NCBI RefSeq assembly: GCF_002154695.1
Contig: NZ_MTAV01000044.1
Coordinates: 47,306-111,305, forward strand
Direction: 5' to 3'
Length of the DNA stretch: 64,000 nucleotides
Source of the DNA: Nostoc sp. T09
GTDB taxonomy: Bacteria; Cyanobacteriota; Cyanobacteriia; Cyanobacteriales; Nostocaceae
This document shows, in pieces, positions 1-8,584 of this stretch; within the stretch, counting starts at the first letter, position 1; each line of letters starts with the position of its first letter. A program made the translations under genes and the position numbers. The notes under the pieces were generated by a model. It made no database searches and had not been told where the DNA came from. It saw only the letters and a list, made by a program, of their open reading frames with translations.

Positions 1-2
1 AT

Positions 3-1445
3 TTTGAAATCGCCTTTGATGAAGATGTGGTACTTTCCTATCTGGAGTCAAAGGAGATAAAAACCAAAGTCCGCGCTATTCGCGATTTTTATCAGGCGAT
101 GGTGAAGGATGCATTTAATCGCTTGATGAAAGCATCACTGATAGGGGAAGTAATTGCTGAGAAGAAAACCTACGCTGATTTTGAGTCAATTAAAACCTTT
201 GAAACTAATTTGCGGGAGTTGCTATTATCTGCACCAGCTGGGATGAAACCAACTTTAGCAATCGATCCTGGGTTCAGAACTGGGTGTAAAGTAGCAGTAA
301 TCGACCAAACAGGGAAATTTTTGGAATACCAAGCCGTGTTTCCCCACCAAGCAGCAGAACAACGCACTAAAGCTGCACAAACTATCAAAAATCTCATTGA
401 AAAGTACAAAATTGAGTTGATTGCTATTGGTAACGGTACAGCTTCCCGCGAGACTGACGAGTTTGTCTCCCAAGTACTGCAAGCTATAGAACGCAAACCA
501 ACAAAGGTAATGGTAAATGAATCGGGTGCATCTATCTATTCTGCTAGCAAAGTAGCATTAGAAGAGTTTCCCGATTTAGATATTACCGTGCGCGGTGCCA
601 TTAGCATTGGCCGGCGGTTGCAAGATCCTCTGGCGGAACTAGTGAAAATCGATCCGAAATCGATTGGCGTGGGACAATATCAGCACGATGTTGACCAGAA
701 ATTGCTGAAGAAAAAGTTAGATGAAACTGTAGAAAGCTGCGTTAACTATGTTGGTGTAGACTTGAACACGGCTTCTAAAGAATTGCTGACATTTGTCTCT
801 GGAATTACGCCAGCAGTTGCCAATAATATTGTTACCTATCGCAACCAGAATGGAGCCTTTAAAAATCGCCGCCAACTGTTAAAGGTGCCAAAGCTGGGCC
901 CCAAGGCGTTTGAACAAGCAGCCGGGTTTCTGCGAATTCGCAACAGTGAAAATCCTTTGGATAATACAGCCGTACATCCAGAGAGTTACTCCTTAGTAGA
1001 AGCGATCGCATCTGACCTCAGCGTACCCTTAAATCAGGTTACACAAATTGCGGCAAAACTCCAAAAGACCAACCTGAAGAAATACGTTACCGATACCGTA
1101 GGCGAACCGACACTGCGCGACATTCTCAGCGAACTCGAAAAACCAGGCAGAGATCCCCGTGCTGAATTTAAGTATGCCACCTTTAAAGAGGGAATTACAG
1201 AAATCAAGGATTTGAGCGAGGGTATGGAATTAGAAGGTATCATCACCAATGTCGCCAACTTCGGTGCATTTGTTGATATCGGCGTACATCAAGATGGATT
1301 AGTGCATATCTCCCAACTTGCTGATAGATTCGTAGACGATCCGAAGAAGATTGTCAAAGTCGGACAAGTTGTGAAAGTCCGGGTACTGGAAGTTAACGAG
1401 AAACTGAAGCGAATTAGTTTGTCAATGAAGTCTGTTAGACAGTAA
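3..1445 (+). CDS. tex: Tex family transcription accessory protein (5' truncated by window edge)
   Basis: The frame is open from the window edge and ends at 1445, so only about 480 C-terminal residues of a protein that is usually 700-780 residues are here. A YqgF/RNase H-like domain begins at TLAIDPGFRTGCKVAVID. Helix-hairpin-helix segments follow (VDLNTASKELLTFVSGI; RRQLLKVPKLGPKAFEQAAG). A C-terminal S1 domain runs from about GMELEGIITNVANFGAFVDI to the end. Tex binds nucleic acid and affects transcription and RNA metabolism in bacteria; that role comes from the family and is not shown here. The GTG at 27 is only the first possible start inside the window, not the real start. Confidence 0.95.
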   Translation, partial: FEIAFDEDVVLSYLESKEIKTKVRAIRDFYQAMVKDAFNRLMKASLIGEVIAEKKTYADFESIKTFETNLRELLLSAPAGMKPTLAIDPGFRTGCKVAVIDQTGKFLEYQAVFPHQAAEQRTKAAQTIKNLIEKYKIELIAIGNGTASRETDEFVSQVLQAIERKPTKVMVNESGASIYSASKVALEEFPDLDITVRGAISIGRRLQDPLAELVKIDPKSIGVGQYQHDVDQKLLKKKLDETVESCVNYVGVDLNTASKELLTFVSGITPAVANNIVTYRNQNGAFKNRRQLLKVPKLGPKAFEQAAGFLRIRNSENPLDNTAVHPESYSLVEAIASDLSVPLNQVTQIAAKLQKTNLKKYVTDTVGEPTLRDILSELEKPGRDPRAEFKYATFKEGITEIKDLSEGMELEGIITNVANFGAFVDIGVHQDGLVHISQLADRFVDDPKKIVKVGQVVKVRVLEVNEKLKRISLSMKSVRQ

Positions 1446-1507
1446 ATATAACGTTTCTATCAATAGTTAATCTATAGGGCTTATCGCTTGATTGCAATAC
1501 AGTCGGA

Positions 1508-1548
1508 ACCCCACCCCGCATTTGAAGCGCGCAAACGCGGAGTGGGGT
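1508..1548. repeat. Imperfect inverted repeat downstream of tex
   Basis: ACCCCACCCCGC (1508-1519) pairs with GCGGAGTGGGGT (1537-1548), 11 of 12 positions matching, around a 17-base GC-rich loop. There is no T-run after it, so it looks more like a dispersed repeat of Nostocales intergenic DNA than an intrinsic terminator. Confidence 0.5.
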
Positions 1549-1704
1549 AAAAGCGTACTGCACCTAACTGAGAAACGCTATAGTATCACGTCAGTAGTGG
1601 ACTGACACGCCTAAAATGATGCATTAGATTTCTAGTTTAGAAGGCGCTAAAGCGCAACTACGAACATTTTATATTGCACTATTTTAGTCTAGACACGCCA
1701 GTAG

Positions 1705-1737
1705 GGTGCGTTACAGCAAAACGCTTAACGTAGCACC
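1705..1737. repeat. Imperfect inverted repeat (GGTGCGTTA type)
   Basis: GGTGCGTTA (1705-1713) faces TAACGTAGCACC (1726-1737). This resembles the GGTGCGTTA...TAACGCACC palindromes scattered in Nostocales genomes. That resemblance is from memory and was not searched. Confidence 0.4.
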
Positions 1738-1905
1738 GATAAGATCAAGATGGTACGTTAAACTTTGCTAAGCCACCCTATGAATATGGCACAATTCATT
1801 TTTTGATATTCCCTGACACTTGTATACTCTTTTCGACATACTTTGTATAAAATTGCCCCAAAGGGAGAAAATAACAACAGTTATTTCTTGTATTGGTAAT
1901 AGCAG

Positions 1906-2229
1906 ATGGCAGTTTATCAAGTTCGACTCATCAATCCTGCGATTGGGTTAGATCGCACCATTGAAGTCCCAGACGATCAATATATCCTTGATATCGCAGA
2001 AGACTTTGGTATCCGCCTTCCGTCTGGGTGTAAACAAGGCGAATGTTCTGCTTGCGTTGCTAAACTTATCAATGGCGAAATTGATCAAAGTGAGCAGAAA
2101 TTTCTCCGTCCACAGGAAATACAGGCTGGCTATATTGTTACTTGTGTTGCTTATCCCTCAGCGGATTGCACTTTAGAAACGCATCAAGAACAAGTTTTAT
2201 ATAAATCGTCGCTTTACTACAAGCAATAA
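1906..2229 (+). CDS. Plant-type [2Fe-2S] ferredoxin, FdxH-like
   Basis: A 107-residue soluble one-electron carrier. Cluster ligands are Cys42, Cys47, Cys50 and Cys80 (GCKQGECSAC ... IVTC), the C-x4-C-x2-C-x29-C spacing of plant-type ferredoxins. The start (YQVRLIN) and end (CTLETHQE) resemble heterocyst ferredoxin FdxH more than photosynthetic PetF. However, the two lysines FdxH normally carries near positions 10-11 are absent (NPAIG), and no nif genes are nearby. It is therefore best called an FdxH-like paralogue of unknown partner. It appears to be a single-gene unit. Confidence 0.9.
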   Translation: MAVYQVRLINPAIGLDRTIEVPDDQYILDIAEDFGIRLPSGCKQGECSACVAKLINGEIDQSEQKFLRPQEIQAGYIVTCVAYPSADCTLETHQEQVLYKSSLYYKQ

Positions 2230-2503
2230 ATTCTAGGAATTAGATGTCTCTGGGTTCGTTTACAAATTAAAAATTTAATTCTCGTACGCTAAAACTTAAG
2301 ATTTTCTTTAAAAATTAACTATAAAATTTTTACTAGTAAAAGATGAAATAGAAAATTAAAAACTAATTTTTGAACCTTGCTCATTTCTCAGTCGAATGAT
2401 AGAAGGAAAATCTACCTTGCTATTGATGCTCAGACAGATTGGTTAGGTAAGAATAACTGAAGGTAGTTAATTTTATCGATAATCTGTTTCTGAGGTAAAA
2501 ATA

Positions 2504-2902
2504 ATGTTGGGACCAGTGTTAACAGCAGTAGCTACAGCTTTGAGCCTACTAATAGTTGATTTAGTTGTTCCAGGCGTTAATATTGCTAATTTTCCCGCAG
2601 CTATAATTGCAGCGTTAGTTATTGGTTTGATTAATGGTTCAGTAAAGCCAATTCTTTCAACCTTATCTTTGCCACTTAATTTCTTAAGCTTTGGAGCATT
2701 TTCGTTAGTCGTTAACGGCATTTGTTTCGCATTAGCAGCAGCGCTAGTTCCTGGCTTTTCTGTTCGGGGAATCATTGGTTTTCTGCTTGGTCCAGTGATC
2801 CTATCTTTTGCTACCACATTCATTAACAACTACTTTGTTGAAAAAAATCTGGCTTTAGGCAGCGGAGATGTTAAGAACAAGGGAGAATTACCCTCGAGCT
2901 AA
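2504..2902 (+). CDS. Phage holin family / YvlD-like small membrane protein
   Basis: A 132-residue protein with about four hydrophobic segments and the pattern of the Phage_holin_4_2 (YvlD-like) family: a glycine-rich pair (ALVIGLINGSVKPIL), then LTLPLNFLSFG-like and VPGFSVRGIIGFLLG stretches. Despite the family name, chromosomal members are not lysis proteins. They are small inner-membrane proteins often linked to envelope stress. A short polar tail follows the last membrane segment. The neighbouring Pmp3-like gene on the same strand fits a membrane-stress context, which is inference. Confidence 0.85.
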   Translation: MLGPVLTAVATALSLLIVDLVVPGVNIANFPAAIIAALVIGLINGSVKPILSTLSLPLNFLSFGAFSLVVNGICFALAAALVPGFSVRGIIGFLLGPVILSFATTFINNYFVEKNLALGSGDVKNKGELPSS

Positions 2903-3030
2903 TTATCATTTAGGCAATCTTTGTGTAAATTCTTCAGTCGTCGAATTAATATAACTCCATAGGTGGATTTGCTAATTCGGTGACATTCATACAACTGTAA
3001 GTAAACCAATCGAAAATTAGAATCAAACCC

Positions 3031-3222
3031 ATGAAAATAACTCGCTTACTTCTTGGTCTGTTGTTGCCTCCAGTAGGAGTTTTTCTAGAAGTTGGTATTG
3101 GTCCGACTTTGCTGATTAACATTTTGCTCACACTCTTAGGTTGGCTTCCTGGTAGTATTCATGCAGTTTGGGTTATTGCCAAGCATGAAGAGCAAATAAA
3201 TAGACAGGATGGTATTTACTAA
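3031..3222 (+). CDS. YqaE/Pmp3 family membrane protein
   Basis: A 63-residue proteolipid with two membrane segments: LLLGLLLPPVGVFLEVGI and LLINILLTLLGWLPGSIHAV. The PPVGVFLE and GWLPGSIHAVWVI motifs are diagnostic for the UPF0057/Pmp3 family. Plant and yeast members (RCI2, Pmp3) are induced by cold and salt and modulate membrane potential; a similar stress role is inferred here. It lies 128 bases downstream of the holin-like gene and may share its transcript. Confidence 0.9.
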   Translation: MKITRLLLGLLLPPVGVFLEVGIGPTLLINILLTLLGWLPGSIHAVWVIAKHEEQINRQDGIY

Positions 3223-3411
3223 CCATGTCAAGTTGGTAATGGGCTTAAAATACTCCTAGCAGTATCCCGTTACCAATTTTCTTATTTAAAATATAGATAA
3301 AATACTAACTAAAATCATCAAATAATAATTTTATATTTTTAATTAAATTTCTCCTTTGAAAAGAACCTCAACCCTAAATTTATACTAATTTTATAATTTA
3401 TAAAAAACAAA

Positions 3412-3440
3412 ATTCCCGACTTCTTCAAGAAGTCGGGAAT
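3412..3440 (-). terminator. Intrinsic terminator for the leftward coiled-coil gene
   Basis: ATTCCCGACTTCTT (3412-3425) is perfectly complementary to 3427-3440. On the minus strand the hairpin is followed by a T-rich tract (TTTTGTTTTTT). It lies 29 bases past the stop codon of the minus-strand gene ending at 3469. Confidence 0.85.
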
Positions 3441-3468
3441 CTTAATATTACAATTTCCACAAATCAAA

Positions 3469-4329
3469 TTAGCTAGGAGGTAGCTTTGGTTTATCACTAT
3501 GATCTTTCTCTTTGAACAATTCAGCCGCTGCTAGCAGTAACTCTCTTAATGACTGCTTTAGCTGACGTTCTCTTTTTGCGATCGCACTCCCAGCTTCACC
3601 CAGTTTATCATCGAGCTGCGATCGCTTCTGTTCTACTTGTACAGCTAAGTTTTCTGCTTGGGGACGAGCCTGATTATACCAGTGTTTAGCTTCCTCTAGA
3701 TAGTCTTTGACTTCCTCAGAACGTCCGCCATAGCGTGCAGCTAAATTAGCTCGAACAATAGCGAGTTGCGCTTGTAGTTGCGCATAGCGTTTCTTTAATA
3801 TAGCTGCTTCTTCACTATCTTTGATGCCATTGAGTACAGAGTCAAGGACACTTTTTGTACTAGTAGATGTTTCTTTACCTGTCTCTTCAATCTCTGCCAA
3901 AATGACATCAACTTCTTGTTGGAGTTGTTCTTCTTCGCTATCTAATTGAGTCTGTAGCTTTTTAATTTCTGTCTGAGTTTTAGCAATATTTTCGTGTCGT
4001 TTGCTATTAACTCCTTCCAATACTCCTTCAATCGAAGCCGTTACTTCTTCTTTAATTTCGCTACCTTTTTCTTGGAAGGTTTCAATTACAGCAGAAACAG
4101 CATCTCTGACAATACTACGCAGTTCTACAGAACCCGCTCTAAACTCAGAACCTACTTGAGACACTGCGGCTTTGACAATTTCTCTAATTCTTTCACTTCT
4201 CAACTGTCCAGTTTCTTTGACCTGTTGCAAATCTGTCTGAATTTTCTCTTTGATATTGTTAGGCATTTTCAACTCTTGGTATTTAGGTAATTTGGATATA
4301 ATTTTCCAGACAAGCTCCTCTATTGCCAT
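3469..4329 (-). CDS. Long amphipathic coiled-coil protein, LEA/apolipoprotein-like
   Basis: 286 residues with no membrane segment and no cysteine, rich in Glu, Lys, Gln and Ala. Most of it is predicted helical with heptad character (for example TEIKKLQTQLDSEEEQLQQE), and there are Val/Ile-rich amphipathic repeats around residues 40-100. The final residues are proline-rich (KPKLPPS). No catalytic motif is visible. The composition is like apolipoprotein/LEA-type stress proteins that coat membranes or proteins during drying; that is inference from composition and from the stress-type neighbours. The Met at residue 22 is an alternative start; neither has a clear ribosome-binding site. Confidence 0.8.
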   Translation of the reverse strand: MAIEELVWKIISKLPKYQELKMPNNIKEKIQTDLQQVKETGQLRSERIREIVKAAVSQVGSEFRAGSVELRSIVRDAVSAVIETFQEKGSEIKEEVTASIEGVLEGVNSKRHENIAKTQTEIKKLQTQLDSEEEQLQQEVDVILAEIEETGKETSTSTKSVLDSVLNGIKDSEEAAILKKRYAQLQAQLAIVRANLAARYGGRSEEVKDYLEEAKHWYNQARPQAENLAVQVEQKRSQLDDKLGEAGSAIAKRERQLKQSLRELLLAAAELFKEKDHSDKPKLPPS

Positions 4330-4588
4330 TATGGTGCAGCCTGTTTGGATAAGGTACTTCCTTTAGATAGAAAATCACCGCAGTATGAATTATTAATCTT
4401 ACTGTTTCGATAAGCCTTGGCAATCTTTAGTAATCTCTAAAATTCTCTCTTTCTTTTCTTGGTGTCTTTGACGGTTTGTTAATCTTGGCTTTTTACCCAC
4501 TTAAACGGGTTGTTACAGCAGTTAATATGTAACGGATATCCATTTTGTGAGATGATTAATATTTATTGATTCAGCATAAAAGTTAATT

Positions 4589-4813
4589 ATGTGGCAAGTA
4601 AATATCACTTGTTCAGGACAAGCTTGGAAAATCTATGCAACTGAATTTAAAGCATTGGCAGATAAATATACAGGCGATTGCATTACTTCTAAAAAAATGC
4701 CCGATGGCAAGCGGATTATGGCATATAAAATTGAAGATGTTAGTGATGCTGAATCCTTTCAGGAAGAATGCCAAAAGTTTGTTGGGTTTATGGCAGACTT
4801 TGAATCGTTGTAG
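4589..4813 (+). CDS. Small conserved-looking protein of unknown function
   Basis: 74 residues (begins MWQVNITCSGQAWKIYA), soluble, acidic at the C-terminus, with no motif I recognise. It sits 48 bases before the cytochrome c6-like gene on the same strand, so it may be the first gene of a three-gene unit with the cytochrome and the aldo/keto reductase. Function unknown. Confidence 0.65.
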   Translation: MWQVNITCSGQAWKIYATEFKALADKYTGDCITSKKMPDGKRIMAYKIEDVSDAESFQEECQKFVGFMADFESL

Positions 4814-4861
4814 TATTGTTACTGCATTTATGTGCAGCTAAATCAGACTAAAAATAGGAAA

Positions 4862-5203
4862 ATGCAAGTAATGAAACTAATAAAATTGATATTAGTTGCT
4901 TTCTTTATATTGACAAGTATTCTTACCCCGTCAGCGAAGGCAGCGGATATAGTTAGTGGTGCACAAATCTTTGATATTCATTGTGCTGGTTGCCATGTTA
5001 ATGGTGGTAATATTGTCAGGCGAGGTAAGACTTTGAAGAAAAAAGTACTCAAAAAATATGGAATGGATTCTTTAGAGGCAATATCATCAATTGTTACTAA
5101 TGGTAAAAGTAATATGCCAGCGTACAAAGATCGCCTGACTACAGAGCAAATTCAAGCTGTCGCCGCTTACGTTTTAGAACAATCTGAAAAGGATTGGCGT
5201 TAA
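4862..5203 (+). CDS. Cytochrome c6-like protein (c6B/c6C type)
   Basis: A secreted c-type cytochrome of about 113 residues. A signal peptide (hydrophobic core LILVAFFILTSILT, cleavage after AKA) precedes a mature domain with haem-binding CAGCH and distal Met in SNMPAY. The ...EKDWR end is typical of c6. The stretch GGNIVRRGKTLKKKVLKKYG differs from classical PetJ and resembles the lower-potential c6B/c6C paralogues. A partner other than photosystem I or cytochrome oxidase is therefore possible. In-frame starts exist at 4832, 4862 and 4871; 4862 or 4871 gives a normal signal peptide. Confidence 0.88.
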   Translation: MQVMKLIKLILVAFFILTSILTPSAKAADIVSGAQIFDIHCAGCHVNGGNIVRRGKTLKKKVLKKYGMDSLEAISSIVTNGKSNMPAYKDRLTTEQIQAVAAYVLEQSEKDWR

Positions 5204-5227
5204 ATAATTCAAAATTCAAAATTTAAC

Positions 5228-6247
5228 ATGGTACTACCCGCAGCAAGCTATCTACAATTTACTCCCGATTTAAACATCTGCCGGATTTTAAATGGAATGT
5301 GGCAAGTATCTGGTGGACATGGACGCATCGACCCCAAAGCCGCTATTCAAACTATGTTTAAATATGTGGATGCAGGCTTTACTACTTGGGATTTAGCAGA
5401 CCATTATGGTCCCGCCGAAGATTTGATTGGTGAGTTCCGCCGTCAACTAATTGCAACTCGTGGTAAAGAAGCTGTCTCTCATATCCAAGCCTTCACCAAG
5501 TGGGTTCCTCGTCCAGGCAAAATGACTAGAAAAATTGTCGAGGACAATATTAATATCTCCCTCAGAAGAATGGATGTGGAATCATTAGATTTGATACAGT
5601 TCCACTGGTGGGAATATCAAGATAAGAACTACCTCGATGCTCTCAAGTACATGGCGCATATGCAAACTGAGGGTAAAATTAAGCATTTAGCCTTGACTAA
5701 CTTTGATACTGAACATCTACAAATAATTGTTGAAGCAGGTATTAAAATCGTTTCTAACCAAGTGCAATTTTCTCTAGTTGATCGTCGTCCTGAAGTGAGT
5801 ATGATTCAGTTTTGTCAACAGCACGACATCAAACTTTTTACTTATGGCACAGTTTGCGGCGGGTTACTGTCAGAAAAGTATTTGGGTAAACCAGAACCAC
5901 GAGGATTTGACCTGGCTACAGTTAGCCTAAAGAAATATAAGAATATGGTCGATGCTTGGGGTGGGTGGCAATTATTTCAAGAGTTGCTTGCTACCGTCAA
6001 ATCTATTGCCGATAAGCATGAAGTTAGCATCTCTAATGTGGCAGTACGTTACATCTTAGATAAGTCTACTGTTGGAGGCGTAATTGTCGGTGCCAGACTT
6101 GGGATATCTGAACATTTAGCAGATAACGCCAAAGTATTTGATTTTGCTTTAGATGCTGAGGATGTAAATCAAATAGATGCAGTGTCTCGACAGTCACGAG
6201 ATTTATATCAGTTAATTGGCGATTGCGGCGACGAATATCGACGATAA
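5228..6247 (+). CDS. Aldo/keto reductase
   Basis: A 339-residue cytosolic NAD(P)H-dependent oxidoreductase with a TIM barrel. The tetrad fits Asp55, Tyr60, Lys91 and His126 (TWDLADHYGPAE, FTKW, IQFHWW). The cofactor side shows the late GVIVGAR segment near residue 280. The substrate cannot be deduced. It starts 24 bases after the cytochrome c6-like gene, so the two are probably cotranscribed. That pairing of a periplasmic or lumenal electron carrier with a cytosolic reductase is unusual and unexplained. Confidence 0.92.
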   Translation: MVLPAASYLQFTPDLNICRILNGMWQVSGGHGRIDPKAAIQTMFKYVDAGFTTWDLADHYGPAEDLIGEFRRQLIATRGKEAVSHIQAFTKWVPRPGKMTRKIVEDNINISLRRMDVESLDLIQFHWWEYQDKNYLDALKYMAHMQTEGKIKHLALTNFDTEHLQIIVEAGIKIVSNQVQFSLVDRRPEVSMIQFCQQHDIKLFTYGTVCGGLLSEKYLGKPEPRGFDLATVSLKKYKNMVDAWGGWQLFQELLATVKSIADKHEVSISNVAVRYILDKSTVGGVIVGARLGISEHLADNAKVFDFALDAEDVNQIDAVSRQSRDLYQLIGDCGDEYRR

Positions 6248-6425
6248 TAACTTCTACTGCCTTCAAGCTGAAAGCTTGGGGCTATACATACATAGCCTGC
6301 CGTCGCAGGCTAATCTCAATATTCATCAGCTTAGGCAGTTAAAATGCGAAATCCATAAAACTTACCCTTGAAAGCCCCAATTAATTCGCTCACCAAACTC
6401 GATATCATAACTGAGGCGCGATCGC

Positions 6426-7193
6426 TTAGACATTTACCTTGGCTTTTGACCAAACACCGTTTTCATCTTCATCAAATTGCTGATGAACTGCTTCCCAAGC
6501 AGCTTGTTCGGCGGTGAACTCGTCACTTGTTTCACTGAGTGTAACGTTATAGCGTTCAATGAAGGTGCGCTGTGCTTCTGGCGAAAGATGAGAGCGAACT
6601 TCTGGAGATAAGTCCTCTGGCTTGTTACAAGGGCCAGGACAAGGACGAGCAAAAGTTTTCTCAGCGGTGTGAATTTCTTCGCCGCCAGCGCTTTCTAGTA
6701 ATAATTGAAATTCGCCAGCGCGATCGCTTGGCACTTCTGCCATTAATAAAAACTCGCCGGCTTGTAAGCGGGTTTGGTAAATTGCTGCTTTATCTTCTGG
6801 CATTCCTAAGGTAGTTAGAACTGACACTAATCCAGCACCAGCACTACCTGCGATCGCGCCGCTTGCAGCCCCAAGTAACAGTGCGCTGATTGGGCCTGCC
6901 GCCACAATCGGACCAACAAAGGGAATAAACAGTACGCCTACCCCTGTCAGCAAGCTGAGAAAGGAACCAAATAAGGAACCGAAAATTGCCCCGGTTCTCA
7001 AACCGCCAAAAATCACATCTTTTTTGGTAATGAAACCAGCAATTCGAGTTTCTGACTGAAAGTTTCTGCCCAATACGGAAATATGATCTCTGGGGACACC
7101 TCGATCTAGCAAACGGCGAATTACATCATCAACTTGCTTTTGTTCTTTAAATACAGCTGAAATAGTGCGTTCTGCTGTGTATGTTTCTACCAC
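6426..7193 (-). CDS. General-stress (YflT-like) protein with ChaB domain
   Basis: 255 residues. The N-terminal part ([20 protein letters not shown] ... [16 protein letters not shown]) resembles the YflT/general stress protein 17M fold. Residues 65-140 are Gly/Ala-rich and membrane-like ([38 protein letters not shown]). The last 60 residues form a ChaB-like domain ([14 protein letters not shown] ... [19 protein letters not shown]). The frame is open to 7265, but GTG 7193 is the likely start: AAGGAG lies six bases upstream and the conserved part begins there. It neighbours dps on the same strand. Confidence 0.85.
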   Translation of the reverse strand: MVETYTAERTISAVFKEQKQVDDVIRRLLDRGVPRDHISVLGRNFQSETRIAGFITKKDVIFGGLRTGAIFGSLFGSFLSLLTGVGVLFIPFVGPIVAAGPISALLLGAASGAIAGSAGAGLVSVLTTLGMPEDKAAIYQTRLQAGEFLLMAEVPSDRAGEFQLLLESAGGEEIHTAEKTFARPCPGPCNKPEDLSPEVRSHLSPEAQRTFIERYNVTLSETSDEFTAEQAAWEAVHQQFDEDENGVWSKAKVNV

Positions 7194-7307
7194 AGGAATC
7201 TCCTTGAATCTTATTTTACAAAGTACAGATGAAATAGGCAGCTGCGGGTAAATTTCTTTTTCCACAGACTGCCATTTAAAGTTAGATGTTATGCTTACGC
7301 GACTGAG

Positions 7308-7847
7308 CTACACACCTACAGGAGTTTGAGTGTCAGCTGCTGCCGATTGAGTATTTGGATCTAATGCTTGCCCTTCAATAAACGAGCGTAGCATCCAAGC
7401 CATCTGCTCATGCTCTTCCATCAATCCAGTTAAAAAGTCAGCAGTTCCTTGGTCATGAAACTCATCACCAGAGCTATCTACATGGTCTCTAAGATTACGA
7501 ATTACCTGTTCATGATCTTCTACTAGTTGAGCTACCATACCTGTGGCTGTGGGAACTTGACCAGCTTTTTCTTTGATGGTGGCAAGTTTCAAAAATCCCT
7601 CCAATGTACCAACTGGGTAACCACCCAAAGTGCGAATCCTTTCTGCGATCGCATCAATGTTTAGTGTCAGTTTTTCGTAGTGTTCTTCCCAAAGTTGGTG
7701 CAGAGTGCGGAATTGAGGGCCAACAATATCCCAGTGATACTTTTTAGTTCTGACTAACAACACATAAGAATCTGCTAAGTCTTGATTTAACAGATCAATC
7801 ACACCTTGACGCTGTTGTTCTGTTAACCCTATGTTAATTTTAGGCAT
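7308..7847 (-). CDS. dps: Dps-family ferritin-like DNA-protection protein
   Basis: 179 residues, normal Dps size. The ferroxidase signature is visible: KKYHWDIVGPQFRTLHQLWE with the downstream LNIDAIAERIRTLGG helix. Dps dodecamers oxidise and store iron using peroxide and shield DNA. ATG 7847 (MPKINIGL) is the likely start, with GAGAGGG a few bases upstream; the frame continues to 7886. A rather long polar tail (residues 160-179) ends in Thr-Pro-Val-Gly-Val. Its position between ChaB/YflT-like and small secreted proteins supports a stress context. Confidence 0.93.
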   Translation of the reverse strand: MPKINIGLTEQQRQGVIDLLNQDLADSYVLLVRTKKYHWDIVGPQFRTLHQLWEEHYEKLTLNIDAIAERIRTLGGYPVGTLEGFLKLATIKEKAGQVPTATGMVAQLVEDHEQVIRNLRDHVDSSGDEFHDQGTADFLTGLMEEHEQMAWMLRSFIEGQALDPNTQSAAADTQTPVGV

Positions 7848-7922
7848 TACTTTCCCTCTCTTGACGAACTTATTTACTAAGTTCACAAATTCAATCCTGA
7901 ACTTACATCAGCCTATAGAAAG

Positions 7923-7951
7923 ATAATAAATTATTTTAAATATCTGGTTAA
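7923..7951 (-). promoter_or_regulatory. Candidate sigma-70 promoter for dps
   Basis: On the minus strand, TTAACC (7946-7951) and TATTAT (7923-7928) are separated by exactly 17 bases and lie about 75 bases upstream of the dps start. The match to consensus is moderate; no transcript data. Confidence 0.35.
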
Positions 7952-8015
7952 TATTTTATTTTTATGCTAATGGATAGATGGTCAAATTCTTTAATTAGTA
8001 TCTATTTAATAGTAA

Positions 8016-8052
8016 GAGACATCTTGAATATTCTTACTAATCAAGATGCCTC
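8016..8052. repeat. Inverted repeat upstream of dps
   Basis: GAGACATCTTGA (8016-8027) and TCAAGATGCCTC (8041-8052) are complementary at 11 of 12 positions, with a 13-base loop. It lies between dps and the upstream secreted-protein gene. There is no T-run on either side; it could be a terminator relic or an operator. Confidence 0.4.
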
Positions 8053-8224
8053 TACTAAAAGCTACACCAATTTATTGTGACAAATAACCTGAGATGAACT
8101 TGGATTGTTAATAGGAGTTAGATCACAATCTTGGCAAAGATACTAGGTGATGGAAAATCGCGGTTGATGTGAATAGACAAATGTTAATTCACCGCGCCTT
8201 TCCGGAGTTTACCATTAATGCAAC

Positions 8225-8584
8225 CTACTTCTTACCTGTAACTTTTTCCAGGAAATTTTCTATTTTGCCTTCTACTGACTCTGCGGCTTTTGTATTATCA
8301 GGACGCTTCATCTGGTCGATATCTGCATCTCCCTGAACTTCATTCAGCCCCTTATTTGATTCTTTTTGAACCTTATCTAATCCTGGAGGTGCTGATCTCT
8401 CTACTTCGTCAGTTTTGCGCTGAATGTCCAAAAGTTGTGTAGTGGCTTCTTCGGGATTGCTCTGATAGCTATCAATAGCAAAAGCGGGAACTGCATTAGA
8501 TAGCAATAACAATGCACAGGTAAAAGCGACAAATAGAAAACGTACGGGACGTAAGATAGATGTAACCAAAGCAATAATTTTCAT
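8225..8584 (-). CDS. Small secreted protein of unknown function
   Basis: 119 residues. A signal peptide (hydrophobic FLFVAFTCALLLLSNAV, cleavage after AFA) is followed by a hydrophilic, probably disordered mature part (NPEEATTQLLDIQRKTDEVE, then GLDKVQKESNKGLNEVQGDA). No cysteines or catalytic motifs are seen. ATG 8584 is preferred over 8590 because GAGGA then sits six bases upstream. The repetitive Lys/Glu/Asn/Gln composition suggests a small stress-induced exported protein; the function is unknown. Confidence 0.75.
   Translation of the reverse strand: MKIIALVTSILRPVRFLFVAFTCALLLLSNAVPAFAIDSYQSNPEEATTQLLDIQRKTDEVERSAPPGLDKVQKESNKGLNEVQGDADIDQMKRPDNTKAAESVEGKIENFLEKVTGKK

Larger units (their letters stand above)
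1446..1905. other. Intergenic region with dispersed palindromic repeats
   Basis: 460 bases without a convincing gene. It holds two imperfect inverted repeats, annotated separately, and an AT-rich stretch before the ferredoxin start. TTGATA (1803-1808) and TATACT (1823-1828) resemble promoter hexamers, but the 14-base spacing is too short for a confident sigma-70 call. Confidence 0.5.

Noticed and set aside
2504..2902. Holin-like gene as evidence of a prophage
   Set aside because: The YvlD-like holin family is a common chromosomal membrane protein and no other phage gene is near.
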